Shown here piece by piece: positions 33,740 through 42,268 of a stretch of 64,000 nt of DNA. Below the pieces are notes generated by a model. It had not been told where the DNA came from, did not search any database, and worked only from the letters and a program-made list of their open reading frames with translations. A program made the translations under genes and the position numbers. Position 1 is the stretch's first letter. Each line of letters opens with the position of its first letter. This DNA comes from Rhizobium sp. BK418 (GTDB taxonomy: Bacteria; Pseudomonadota; Alphaproteobacteria; Rhizobiales; Rhizobiaceae), in contig NZ_SLZK01000006.1 of the NCBI RefSeq assembly GCF_004341105.1, forward strand, positions 124,001 to 188,000, read 5' to 3'.

Positions 33740-34372
33740 TTAGCCGGCACCTCCACCGCGCGCGAGTTGTGCCCGCAGGGTGGCGTTCTCCGCTTCCAGC
33801 TCCGCCAGGCGCTGGTGAAGCGGCTGGAGGCCAACGGCGATTTCTGCTTCGCTATAACGCGGCGTGATATGCTGCGGGCAGTTCCAGTCGAAGGCTTCGA
33901 GGCGCAGACGGAAGATGCGTTCAGGTTTTGCCCGATAGGAAGATGTCGCGAGCATCTGCGTGAGCGCGGGATCGGCGTCGAGCGTCAGCTTTTCGGCATG
34001 CGCATAGATCTTCAGCCGTGCCCGGCGAGCATAATCCATCAGGAATAGGCAGACCTTATCATTGGCGGCAAGATTGCCGGTACTGATGTACTGGCGGTTG
34101 CCGCGATAGTCAGCAAAGGCGAGCGTGCGGTCGTCTATCACCTTGAGAAAGCCCTGCGGGCCGCCCCGGTGCTGAACATAAGGCCAGCCGGTCTCGGAAA
34201 CGGTGGCCATGTAGAAACTGTCGCGGGACGCGATGAAGGCGCGCTCATTTTCAGTGAAGCGATCGAAACTGCGGTCCGTCGGCAGGCCGGTCCAGAAGTC
34301 CTGAACGCCCATTTCTGCCTGCACGGCGCGCACGCTCGGCGTCGAGGCAATGTCAAGAAACCCGTAGGACAT
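33740..34372 (-). CDS. Pyridoxamine-phosphate-oxidase-like flavin-binding protein
   Basis: A 210-residue protein with the split-barrel fold of the PNPOx-like family. Visible segments are 'FYMATVSETGWPYVQHRGGP', 'LAFADYRGNRQYISTGNLA' and the 'VCLFLMDYARRARLKIYAHAEKL' strands. The last 35 residues form a short coiled coil (RLAELEAENATLRAQLA). Family members use FMN or F420-like cofactors in oxidoreduction; no substrate is evident. ATG 34372 has GGAG upstream. It is divergent from a LysR gene, the typical arrangement of a regulated target. Confidence 0.82.
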   Translation of the reverse strand: MSYGFLDIASTPSVRAVQAEMGVQDFWTGLPTDRSFDRFTENERAFIASRDSFYMATVSETGWPYVQHRGGPQGFLKVIDDRTLAFADYRGNRQYISTGNLAANDKVCLFLMDYARRARLKIYAHAEKLTLDADPALTQMLATSSYRAKPERIFRLRLEAFDWNCPQHITPRYSEAEIAVGLQPLHQRLAELEAENATLRAQLARGGGAG

Positions 34373-34573
34373 GATCCATTTCTCCAAGGTTTGGAGGGGA
34401 GCGGCGCGAGGCCGCGCTCTTCCATCAAGATGTAATCAGGCGCCGGCCTGGTTGCTCCGCTACGTCGGAAAACGGCCGCTGTGATTGGCTTTGCGAACTC
34501 AACATGTCGATTTTCGCCTGCAAAGAGAATATGCTCCAATCGAAAGTGATTTTACCAGAAATTGGAAGAATGA

Positions 34574-35500
34574 ATGGATCGGCTCGAAGCCATGTCTATG
34601 CTGCTGGAGGTGGTGGACAAGGGAAACCTCTCTGCGGCCGGCCGGTCTCTGAAAATTCCCCTGCCGACGCTGAGCCGCAAGATCACCGAGCTGGAGACAC
34701 TGCTCGGAACGAAGCTCTTGACCCGCACCACCCGGAAGATCGCCCTGACCGATGCGGGCGCCACCTATGTGGAGGCGGCAAGGCGTATCCTCGAGCAGGT
34801 GGAAGAGGCCGAGCGCCAGGCATCGGGCGAATTCGCGATGCCGAAGGGGGAACTGGTGATAACAGCGCCGATGCAGTTCGGCCGCCTTCACGTGCTGCCT
34901 GTCGTGGCAGACTTTCTTGCCGCCTTTCCAGCGATCAACGTGCGGCTGATGCTGACGGACAGGAACATCGATCTCGTCGACGAACATGTCGATATGGCGG
35001 TGCGCATCGGCAATCTGCCTGACAGCGCCATGGTTGCCACGCGCATCGGTTCGGTGCGCCGTGTGGTCTGCGGCAGTCCCGCTCTCTTTGCCAGCCGAGG
35101 CGTGCCGAAGGAACCGGCCGATCTCCTCAATCTACCCTGTATTGGCGTCGAACTTCTGACCTCATCCAGCGGCTGGCAGTTTCGCAGGGCAGGCGTGGCG
35201 AAACCGGTCGAGGTGGCGATCAGCCCGCGTCTTTCAGTCACCACGACCGAAGCAGCAGGAGAGGCGGCAATCCGCGGTGTCGGTGTCACCCGATTGCTTC
35301 ATTACCAGGTCGCACAGTCCGTCGCCGCCGGCGCACTCGAGCTCGTGCTCGAGGAATTCGAACCCGAGCCCGCACCCATTCATCTGGTCCACCTCGCCCG
35401 CGGTCAGATGCCGCTCAAGATGCGTCACTTTCTCGATTTTGCAGCGCCCCGCCTGCGGGCCAGTGTCGCCCCGCTGCAGTCCATCTCGATGCGGGGATGA
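34574..35500 (+). CDS. LysR-family transcriptional regulator
   Basis: A 308-residue regulator. The helix-turn-helix lies at about residues 18-37 (NLSAAGRSLKIPLPTLSRKI), followed by the linker helix. The effector domain starts near GELVITAPMQFGRLHVLPVV, and the 'HVDMAVRIGNLPDS' segment is typical of the group. It is divergently transcribed from the PNPOx-like gene and probably controls it, in addition to itself. The inducer is unknown. It is followed by, but not obviously co-transcribed with, the MarR operon. Confidence 0.9.
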   Translation: MDRLEAMSMLLEVVDKGNLSAAGRSLKIPLPTLSRKITELETLLGTKLLTRTTRKIALTDAGATYVEAARRILEQVEEAERQASGEFAMPKGELVITAPMQFGRLHVLPVVADFLAAFPAINVRLMLTDRNIDLVDEHVDMAVRIGNLPDSAMVATRIGSVRRVVCGSPALFASRGVPKEPADLLNLPCIGVELLTSSSGWQFRRAGVAKPVEVAISPRLSVTTTEAAGEAAIRGVGVTRLLHYQVAQSVAAGALELVLEEFEPEPAPIHLVHLARGQMPLKMRHFLDFAAPRLRASVAPLQSISMRG

Positions 35501-35613
35501 CGCACCCCACATCCGTCGTGATTGCATCGCGCGCCAGGCATCCACCAGCGTAAATTTGACGCGCGCTAAATAATCATTTGAATCCTAACTATTTTGATGC
35601 TATTAAAATCGCC

Positions 35614-36090
35614 ATGCAATCATCTCCTGTCCTTCATCGCGTCTTTACCGCAAACCTTCTGTCGACCGGTCGCCAGTGGCGCCGGGCTGTCGATATTGCC
35701 CTCAGTTCCCACGGCATTTCGGAAGCCTGTGCGGCACCGCTGCTCTGGATCGGCCGGCTGGGCGGTGGTGTGCGGCAGATCGTACTTGCCAATCACGTCG
35801 GCATTGAAGGGCCGTCGCTGGTCAGGCTGCTCGATCAGCTGGAAGCGCTTGGCCTCGTCATCCGCAAGGATGATCCGATCGACAGACGGGCAAAGGGTCT
35901 CTGGTTGACGGAGGAGGGCGAGAGCCTCGCCATTCGGATGGAAGCCGTTCTCGATGAACTGCGCGGCAGGATACTCGCCGATGTCAGCGAAGCCGATCTC
36001 GAAGCGGCGATCCGCGTTCTCAAGGCCTTCGAAGAGATCAGCCCGTCGCAAGTCGTGGCGGCAACACAGCAGCTCGAGGAAACATCGTGA
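35614..36090 (+). CDS. MarR-family regulator of the efflux operon
   Basis: A 158-residue winged-helix regulator. The recognition-helix region 'VGIEGPSLVRLLDQLEALGL' and the wing 'DPIDRRAKGLWLTEEG' (the MarR DRR motif) are clear. It overlaps the downstream FUSC-family gene by four bases (GTGA), so it is the first gene of the operon it probably represses. MarR proteins of such efflux loci usually sense aromatic acids. ATG 35614 is preferred over a TTG at 35578; its ribosome-binding site is weak. Confidence 0.88.
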   Translation: MQSSPVLHRVFTANLLSTGRQWRRAVDIALSSHGISEACAAPLLWIGRLGGGVRQIVLANHVGIEGPSLVRLLDQLEALGLVIRKDDPIDRRAKGLWLTEEGESLAIRMEAVLDELRGRILADVSEADLEAAIRVLKAFEEISPSQVVAATQQLEETS

Positions 36091-38156
36091 CTCTTCCCTC
36101 CTGGCGGGACTGGCTCTTCTCGGCCAAGGCCTTCCTTGCCTCCATGCTGGCCCTTTTCATTGCCCTGTCCCTCGACCTGCCGCGGCCCTACTGGGCGATG
36201 GCGGCGGTTTACGTCGTTGCCAATCCGCTGGCTGGAGCAACAAGTTCGAAGGGCCTCTATCGCGCGCTCGGCACGCTGCTCGGCGCCGGTGCTGCCGTCT
36301 TCTTCGTGCCGCTCTTCGTCAACGCGCCGGAGCTTTTGAGCATCGTCATCGCGCTCTGGACGGGCACGCTGCTTTTCATCTCGATGCTGGACCGCTCGTC
36401 GCGCAGTTATGTCTTCATGCTGGCAGGCTATTCGCTGCCACTGATCGCCCTGCCGTCAGTCGGCTCGCCGGATACCATCTTCGACACAGCCCTTGCCCGC
36501 TCGGAAGAGATCATCATCGGCATTGTCTGTGCCAGTCTCGTCAGCGCCGTCGTCTTCCCGACCAGCGTGCGCAGCGTGCTCGGCCAGCGTATCGCCACCT
36601 GGCTTGACGATGCCGGTAGCTGGGCAAACGATATTTTGCGCGGCGAGGGTGCTATTCCGGCAACGCCCTTGAAGCGACAGAAGCTTGCTGCCGACGTGAC
36701 CGGCCTCGACCTCATCATCAGCCAGCTCGGCTACGATGCAGGCAGCCGCGATATCGTGCGCCATTCGCGCGAGTTGCGCGGTCGTCTCCTGATGCTGCTG
36801 CCGCTTTTCTCCTCGCTCGCCGACCGGCTTCACGCGCTGAAGGCCGAGCGTGGGACACTGCCAGAAGATCTGGTCTGCCTGCTGAACGAGGTCGCCGACT
36901 GGTTGAGCCTCGGTGCAAAATCTCAGGCCGACGACACCGCTGAAAAGCTGACGCAGCGAATTCAAAACCTCCGCCAGGCCGACCCGGATCGCCGCTGGGG
37001 CGAATTACTGTTCGCGAGTGCGCTGGCGCGCCTGAAGGAGATCGTCGATCTCTGGCAAGATTGCCTGACTCTGCGCGACGAAATCATCAGCGGCGGACAT
37101 TCCGGCCCGTGGCAGCCGGTCTTTCGTCATCGCCAGATCGTCGGTCGCAACGGCCATTTCGACTATGCGCTGCTTGCCTTCCAGGCCGGCGCCGTCGTTG
37201 CCGGCATTCTCGTTGCCTGTGCCTTCTGGATCTATAGTGGCTGGCAGAATGGCGCGGGCTTCGTCACCATGGCAGCCGTCGCCTGTTCCTTCTTCGCAGC
37301 ACTCGACCGGCCGGCCCCGTTCATCACCTCGATGTTCATCTGGTGCGGCGTCAGTCTCGTCATCTCGTTCGTCTACATTTTTGGCATCCTGCCGATGGTC
37401 AACAGCTACGAATTGCTGGTTCTGGTCTTCGCGCCGCCCTTCCTGCTCTTGGGGCTGATGATCCCCAAGCCGAAGTTTAACATGCTGGCGATGCTCCTGA
37501 CCGTAAACAGCGCTTCCTTCATCGCGCTGCAGGACCGCTATACGTCCGATTTCACCACCTTCGCCAATGAGGCGATCGCCGCGCTCGCGGGCATCGGCTT
37601 CGCCCTGGTCTGGACGCTGGTTGCGCGCCCCTTCGGCGCTGAGCTCGCCGCCTGGCGGCTGGTGCGTGCGGGCTGGACCGATCTTGCCGAGACGGCAGCC
37701 GGCGAGCGCCATGCCGATCATGAGCGGCTCTCCGGCCGCATTCTCGATCGCCTGGGCCAGCTCGTTCCGCGCCTTGCGGTCGTTGAAGATCGCGAATTGA
37801 AGAAAGTGGATGGCTTCGCCGAGGTCCGGATTGGCTTCAACGTACTGATGCTGCAGGGCGAGCGCAGGAAGTTGCGCGGCGCCAGTGCCGCATCGCTCGG
37901 CGCCGTCCTGTCTGGCATTGCCGATTTTTATCATGGCCGAATCGATGCGGGCCAGCCGCTCGAGCCACCGGATGACCTGCGCCAATCGATTGACGACAGT
38001 CTGAAGACCATCGCACTCGAAGACGACAGGCGTGGCGCCGACTGTATCGACGCTCTCGTCGGCCTGCGACGTGCACTCTTTCCTGACGCAGCCCCGCCGG
38101 CAAGCTGGCAGGCGGCCGAGGCTGCGCCGCAACTCCTCCCGCTTGCCGCTGAGTAA
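36087..38156 (+). CDS. FUSC/AaeB-type inner-membrane efflux protein
   Basis: A 689-residue aromatic acid exporter family protein. Two blocks of membrane helices (about residues 15-165 and 355-510) flank a cytoplasmic domain of about 190 residues, and a second soluble region ends the protein. The opening 'LSLDLPRPYWAMAAVYVVANPLAG' is typical of the FUSC family. The start is GTG, overlapping the marR stop. It forms a complex with the DUF1656 and HlyD-like proteins encoded next. A hydroxybenzoate-type substrate is inferred. Confidence 0.9.
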   Translation: MTLPSWRDWLFSAKAFLASMLALFIALSLDLPRPYWAMAAVYVVANPLAGATSSKGLYRALGTLLGAGAAVFFVPLFVNAPELLSIVIALWTGTLLFISMLDRSSRSYVFMLAGYSLPLIALPSVGSPDTIFDTALARSEEIIIGIVCASLVSAVVFPTSVRSVLGQRIATWLDDAGSWANDILRGEGAIPATPLKRQKLAADVTGLDLIISQLGYDAGSRDIVRHSRELRGRLLMLLPLFSSLADRLHALKAERGTLPEDLVCLLNEVADWLSLGAKSQADDTAEKLTQRIQNLRQADPDRRWGELLFASALARLKEIVDLWQDCLTLRDEIISGGHSGPWQPVFRHRQIVGRNGHFDYALLAFQAGAVVAGILVACAFWIYSGWQNGAGFVTMAAVACSFFAALDRPAPFITSMFIWCGVSLVISFVYIFGILPMVNSYELLVLVFAPPFLLLGLMIPKPKFNMLAMLLTVNSASFIALQDRYTSDFTTFANEAIAALAGIGFALVWTLVARPFGAELAAWRLVRAGWTDLAETAAGERHADHERLSGRILDRLGQLVPRLAVVEDRELKKVDGFAEVRIGFNVLMLQGERRKLRGASAASLGAVLSGIADFYHGRIDAGQPLEPPDDLRQSIDDSLKTIALEDDRRGADCIDALVGLRRALFPDAAPPASWQAAEAAPQLLPLAAE

Positions 38157-38161
38157 TTGTC

Positions 38162-38371
38162 ATGCCCGCAGAATTTGATGTTTACGGCGTCTATGTCCCA
38201 CGCCTCCTTGTTCTCATGGTGCTGAGCTTCCTGCTGATCATCGTCGTCAGGCGGATCCTCGCCTGGCTCGGCGCCTATTCCCTCGTCTGGCACCGAGGTC
38301 TCTTCGACCTTGCCCTTTACGTGCTCGTCCTCGGAGCCGTCTCCTCTTTCACACGCTGGTACTTCGTATGA
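38162..38371 (+). CDS. Small membrane protein, AaeX/DUF1656 family
   Basis: A 69-residue protein with two membrane segments (about 13-33 and 44-64) and the start 'EFDVYGVYVPRL' that marks the DUF1656 family. It is encoded between the FUSC-type pump and the HlyD-type adaptor. The gene overlaps the adaptor start by four bases (ATGA at 38368-38371). Its function is unknown; it is a constant companion of AaeA/AaeB-type pumps. Confidence 0.9.
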   Translation: MPAEFDVYGVYVPRLLVLMVLSFLLIIVVRRILAWLGAYSLVWHRGLFDLALYVLVLGAVSSFTRWYFV

Positions 38372-39231
38372 ACTCCCTGAAATTCATTGGCCGCCTCATC
38401 GTCACCCTTGCCGTCGTCATCGCTGCGGTCTTCGCCGGCCGCGGGCTTTGGGGCCATTACATGGAAGAACCCTGGACGCGCGATGCGCGCCTGCGCGCCG
38501 ATGTCGTCGGCATGGCGCCTGACGTTTCCGGTCTTGTGAGCGAGGTGCTCGTCACCGACAACCAGGCGGTCAAGAAAGGCGACGTCCTTTTCCGCGTCGA
38601 CCGCGAGCGTTTCTCGATCGCGCTTGCCCAATCGGAAGCAGCCCTCGAGGGCAGCAAGGCCGCCCTCGACCAGGCACATCGCGAACGCGAGCGGCAGGAG
38701 CGGCTCGGCGAAGCCGCGTCCCTGCAACAGAAGGAACAGGCCCAGACAGCCGAGGAACAGGCCGAGGCCGCCTTCCGCCAGGCAACCGCCAACCGCGATC
38801 TCGCTGCGCTCAATCTGCAGCGCTCGGAAGTCAAGGCGACGGTCAACGGAACGGTTTCCAACCTCAGCCTGCGCCCGGGAGATTACGTCAGCGCCGGGAC
38901 CGCCAAGATCGCGTTGATCGACACCGATTCGCTGCGTGTTGAAGGTTATTTCGAGGAAACCAAGCTGCCGCGCATCCATCCTGGCGACAGGGTTTCCATC
39001 CATCTGATGGGCCAGTCGCAAAGCCTTCAGGGCCATGTCGAAAGCATCGCAACCGGCATCGAGGATCGCGAACGCACTGCAGGCACCGGCCTTCTCGCCA
39101 ACATCAATCCCACTTTCAGTTGGGTGCGCCTGGCCCAGCGCGTGCCGGTGCGCATCAGCATCGACAGGGTCCCCGATGATGTCCGCTTGATCGCAGGTCT
39201 GACCGCAACCGTCGAGGTGGGCAAGAGCTGA
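38368..39231 (+). CDS. HlyD/AaeA-type periplasmic adaptor of the efflux system
   Basis: A 287-residue membrane-fusion protein. An N-terminal signal anchor (about 8-28) is followed by a lipoyl half-motif (VVGMAPDVSGLVSEVLVTDNQAV). A coiled-coil hairpin (about 85-150, rich in E, Q, A) comes next, then the second lipoyl half (RSEVKATVNGTVSNL) and a beta-barrel. It links the AaeB-type pump to an outer-membrane channel, which is not encoded here. Short adaptors of this length are typical of the EmrA/AaeA group. Confidence 0.92.
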   Translation: MNSLKFIGRLIVTLAVVIAAVFAGRGLWGHYMEEPWTRDARLRADVVGMAPDVSGLVSEVLVTDNQAVKKGDVLFRVDRERFSIALAQSEAALEGSKAALDQAHRERERQERLGEAASLQQKEQAQTAEEQAEAAFRQATANRDLAALNLQRSEVKATVNGTVSNLSLRPGDYVSAGTAKIALIDTDSLRVEGYFEETKLPRIHPGDRVSIHLMGQSQSLQGHVESIATGIEDRERTAGTGLLANINPTFSWVRLAQRVPVRISIDRVPDDVRLIAGLTATVEVGKS

Positions 39232-39663
39232 TTGGGGTCTGCGGGTTCTGGGGTTTGGATTCTGTGCAGGGGTCTGCACAAGGGTCGATCCGGGCGAGCC
39301 TCAAAGGCTTCGCCAGCCCAATCTTATGACTGTGGCGAAGACGAACAACGACAATACCGGCGCTGTCTTCAATGGTGTAGACGATCAGATCCAAGTCCTC
39401 GTCGACAAATCGTGCATGGCGCGATCTTGTCATTTTGCTGCTGATCCCCCTGGATCAGGCATCGATATAGTCATCCTCGCCATATCGGATCTCCATGCCA
39501 AACATCCGATGGTTAAGAAGTGCGCCAGAGTGGATTGCGTTTACGTGGAGAGGAACATTTAAAATTCCATCTGCCGACAGAAAGTATATTCAAATTGAAG
39601 TACCTGCGTGGATTCGCTAGTAGAGTCGCACTGAACTCAGCTGCTTGAAAGGACGATGGACGC
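39232..39663. other. Intergenic region of 432 bp with a degenerate gene fragment
   Basis: Contains no intact gene. On the minus strand it holds a fragment resembling the end of a ParE-like toxin (separate entry). The right end must contain the promoter of the GntR-family gene that starts at 39664. Confidence 0.5.
39320..39433 (-). pseudogene. Possible ParE/RelE-like toxin C-terminal remnant
   Basis: A minus-strand frame from ATG 39433 reads FVDEDLDLIVYTIEDSAG then IVVVRLRHSHKIG. This resembles the last strands of ParE/RelE-family toxins, which end with a hydrophobic strand and 'R-I/L-x-H'. The N-terminal half is missing, and the frame then runs on into antisense of the HlyD-like gene. Judged by eye; weak. 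Confidence 0.3.
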
Positions 39664-40368
39664 GTGGAGGAGACCGAAAGACAGCAACTGCACCGGCGCG
39701 GCTCCGGAGTATCGACGGTCTATGAGACGCTTCGAAACGAGATCATCGAATTGAAACTGCCGCCGGGCAGCCCGATCGACGAGCAGCATCTGTCCGATCG
39801 TTTTGCCCTGTCGCGAACACCGATCCGCGAGGCGCTCGTGCGGCTTGCCGCCGAGGGGCTGATCACGACGCTCACCAATCGCGCGACGATCGTCTCGAAT
39901 ATCGATTTCCTTGGCCTGCCGGAGTTTTTCGATGCGCTGACGCTGATGTACCGTGTGACGACACGGCTTGCCGCCAGCAATCATGCCGAAGGCGACATTG
40001 TCGCCATCCGCGTTCAGCAGAAGGCCTTCGAGGTTGCCGTTGCCAATCGTGACGTGCTCGGCATGATCGCGACCAATCGCGACTTTCACATCGCCGTCGC
40101 TCAGGCCGGCCGGAACCGATATTATGTCGAACTCTTCACCCGGCTATTGGACGAGGGACGCCGCATCCTCAGGCTCTATTATTCCTCCTTCAACGATGTC
40201 CTGCCGCGCCAATATGTCGGCGAGCATGAGGAAATGATCCAGGCGATCATCAATCGCGACGTGAGCCTTGCCGACAGCTTGGCATCGGCGCATGCAGACC
40301 AGATCGTCCGGCAGATCCGCTCCTACATCACCGCCGATTCCCGCCAGAATGCCGGGCTCGCACTGTAG
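39664..40368 (+). CDS. GntR-family regulator, FadR/FCD type
   Basis: A 234-residue regulator. The winged helix covers about residues 15-80, with the recognition segment DEQHLSDRFALSRTPIREAL and the wing 'LAAEGLITTL'. An all-helical FCD effector domain follows, with metal-binding candidate residues (NRDFHIAVAQ, GEHEEMIQAI). The start is GTG at 39664. A palindrome TTGTCGACAA of the FCD-GntR type lies between this gene and the DapA-like gene downstream, which it probably controls. The effector is likely to be an organic or amino acid. Confidence 0.88.
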   Translation: MEETERQQLHRRGSGVSTVYETLRNEIIELKLPPGSPIDEQHLSDRFALSRTPIREALVRLAAEGLITTLTNRATIVSNIDFLGLPEFFDALTLMYRVTTRLAASNHAEGDIVAIRVQQKAFEVAVANRDVLGMIATNRDFHIAVAQAGRNRYYVELFTRLLDEGRRILRLYYSSFNDVLPRQYVGEHEEMIQAIINRDVSLADSLASAHADQIVRQIRSYITADSRQNAGLAL

Positions 40369-40445
40369 TCGCTGCGAGATTCCCGCGACCGCGTTAGGAA
40401 CGCGCTTCTATGAGCGCTGACGTAAAATTATACTTTGTATTTTTC

Positions 40446-40455
40446 TTGTCGACAA
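40446..40455. promoter_or_regulatory. Palindrome TTGTCGACAA upstream of the DapA-like gene
   Basis: A perfect 10-bp palindrome 83 bp before the gene at 40529. FCD-type GntR proteins bind short TTGT..ACAA palindromes. A TATACT hexamer about 10 bp upstream could be a -10, so binding would block transcription. Inferred. Confidence 0.5.
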
Positions 40456-40528
40456 AAAGTCGGCAGAATGCTAGATGCCTTTTCAACCCCGCCGTTCCGG
40501 GGAGTTTCCAGATAACGAGAGATTGGCG

Positions 40529-41470
40529 ATGACTGGTTCCGTATTCCAAGGCTGCATCCCGGCGCTCATGACGCCCTGCAAGGATGACCGTACCCCTGAT
40601 TTCGACGCACTTGCCCGCAAGGGCAAGGAACTCATCGACGCCGGCATGTCCGCCGTCGTCTATTGCGGCTCGATGGGCGACTGGCCGCTGTTGACGGACG
40701 AACAGCGTCAGGAAGGCGTCAAGCGCCTCGTCGAGGCGGGTGTTCCCGTCATCGTCGGCACCGGTGCGGTTAATACCAAGTCGGCCGTGGCCCATGCCGC
40801 GCATGCGGCCGCCGTCGGCGCAAAGGGACTGATGGTCATCCCGCGCGTGCTGTCGCGCGGCTCGTCCGTTTCGGCCCAGCGTGACCATTTTTCGGCAATC
40901 CTGGAGGCTGCGAAAGGCTTGCCGGCAGTCATCTACAACAGCCCCTACTACGGCTTTGCGACGCGCGCCGATCTGTTCTTCGATCTGCGTTCGCGCTTCC
41001 CGAACCTCGTCGGCTTCAAGGAATTCGGCGGCAAGAGCGACATGACCTATGCGGCTGAAAACATTACTTCCGGCGATGACGCGCTGACGCTGATGGTCGG
41101 CGTCGACACCGGCGTCTATCACGGCTTCGTCAATTGCGGCGCCGGCGGCGCCATCACCGGCATCGGCAATGCGCTGCCAAAGGAAGTCCTGCATCTCGTC
41201 TCGCTCTGCGAAAAGGCCGCCAAGGGCGATGCCGCTGCCCGCAGCGCCGCCCGCGAGCTCGAAGAGGCGCTGATGGTTCTGTCGACCTATGACGAAGGTC
41301 CGGACCTCGTTCTGCACTACAAGTATCTGATGGTGCTGAACGGCGAGAGGGAATACACGCTGCATTTCAATGAGACCGACAAGCTCAGCGACTCGCAGCG
41401 CCGTCATCTGGAAAACCAGTATCGCCTATTTAAAACCTGGTACGCCGCGCGTTATCCGAAGGCAGCTTGA
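40529..41470 (+). CDS. DapA/NanA-family aldolase or dehydratase
   Basis: A 313-residue class I (Schiff-base) lyase of the dihydrodipicolinate synthase superfamily. The TIM-barrel marks are PALMTPCKDDRTPDFDAL at the N-terminus, CGSMGDWPLLTDEQR, the Tyr in VIYNSPYYGF, and the Schiff-base Lys in LVGFKEFGGKSD. It is probably not the biosynthetic DapA: the GTTGE-like substrate loop reads CGSMGDW. Catabolic relatives act on keto-deoxy sugars or hydroxyproline-derived acids; the exact reaction is unknown. The FCD-type GntR gene upstream supports a catabolic role. No transporter or dehydrogenase gene adjoins it. Confidence 0.87.
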   Translation: MTGSVFQGCIPALMTPCKDDRTPDFDALARKGKELIDAGMSAVVYCGSMGDWPLLTDEQRQEGVKRLVEAGVPVIVGTGAVNTKSAVAHAAHAAAVGAKGLMVIPRVLSRGSSVSAQRDHFSAILEAAKGLPAVIYNSPYYGFATRADLFFDLRSRFPNLVGFKEFGGKSDMTYAAENITSGDDALTLMVGVDTGVYHGFVNCGAGGAITGIGNALPKEVLHLVSLCEKAAKGDAAARSAARELEEALMVLSTYDEGPDLVLHYKYLMVLNGEREYTLHFNETDKLSDSQRRHLENQYRLFKTWYAARYPKAA

Positions 41471-41486
41471 GGCTGAAAACCGGTTC

Positions 41487-41511
41487 GGCCCCGCAGTTTC
41501 CCTGCGAGGCC
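41487..41511 (+). terminator. Stem-loop after the DapA-like gene
   Basis: GGCCCCGCAG / CTGCGAGGCC pair at 9 of 10 positions with a 5-nt loop, 16 bp past the stop. No T-run follows. Confidence 0.45.
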
Positions 41512-41577
41512 GCTCAATGCAGACGCCGCCTCATAAGGTCAGGGGGCGCCCGATTTCCGTCGCTGCGCGACACGGGG

Positions 41578-41931
41578 TCAGTTCGCGACATCCGCGGCGG
41601 TCAGAGAATGGATCAGCATCGTCAGACTGCGCCGGATCGTCTCATCGGAGATCCGACCGATTTCCTGCGCAAGATAGGCCGCCTCATCCTCGACACCAGC
41701 CCCCGCCTCGGTTTCGATGCCGCTGACGAACCAGCCGGCATTCACCTTCATGAAATCGCATAGACGGAGCATGACCGCGATCGACAGGCGGTTTGTGCCA
41801 TTCTCGTATTTCTGAATCTGCTGAAACGCAACGCCGATATGTGCAGCCAGTTCGTTCTGTGTGATGCCACGCGCGGTGCGCACGGAGCGCAGTCTCTGGC
41901 CGATTGCCAAATTCAGTTCCTGATCTTTCAT
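41578..41931 (-). CDS. XRE-family helix-turn-helix regulator
   Basis: A 117-residue protein. The Cro/C1-type HTH spans residues 8-62, with GQRLRSVRTARGITQNELA and VAFQQIQKYENGTNRLS. A short helical C-terminal segment follows (DEAAYLAQEIGRISDETIRR). Such proteins are common in rhizobia as small stand-alone repressors. ATG 41931 has AAGGAGAGG upstream. A 66-residue gene lies upstream in the same direction, and a GNAT-like gene is divergent beyond that, so they may form one regulated unit. Confidence 0.88.
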   Translation of the reverse strand: MKDQELNLAIGQRLRSVRTARGITQNELAAHIGVAFQQIQKYENGTNRLSIAVMLRLCDFMKVNAGWFVSGIETEAGAGVEDEAAYLAQEIGRISDETIRRSLTMLIHSLTAADVAN

Positions 41932-41981
41932 GCCTCTCCTTGAGGATTTTTGTGTAGACCGCAAAATTTTGCGAGCTGTCT

Positions 41982-42182
41982 TTACATGGTCGGCTTTTGA
42001 GACCCGCCCCCATCGGTCAAAAGCGTCAGTTGCTCTTTGAGTTGTCGCCGCTCCGTCTGAGACAGGCGGGCAATCTCGTTTTCCACGAAATTCGCAATAG
42101 CCCGCGGGTCGTCACCGAACCGGCGCGCCCCTTCTGCGCAGAGAGCCACGAAGGTCGTCATCGGATCAACAGGGTCTGTCAT
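41982..42182 (-). CDS. Small hypothetical protein, 66 residues
   Basis: A short acidic/helical protein (PMTTFVALCAEGARRFGDDP, FVENEIARLSQTERRQL). ATG 42182 follows GGGGGGA by about eight bases. It is 50 bp upstream of the XRE gene in the same direction and divergent from the GNAT-like gene. No family recognised. The sequence looks genuinely coding. Confidence 0.6.
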   Translation of the reverse strand: MTDPVDPMTTFVALCAEGARRFGDDPRAIANFVENEIARLSQTERRQLKEQLTLLTDGGGSQKPTM

Positions 42183-42268
42183 TTTTGAAATCCCCCCTGA
42201 AATCTTCGTCCTTCGCGTTGAAGGCGATCTGGGGTTGAAATGGGTTATAAAGACAAAGAGGCCGACCG

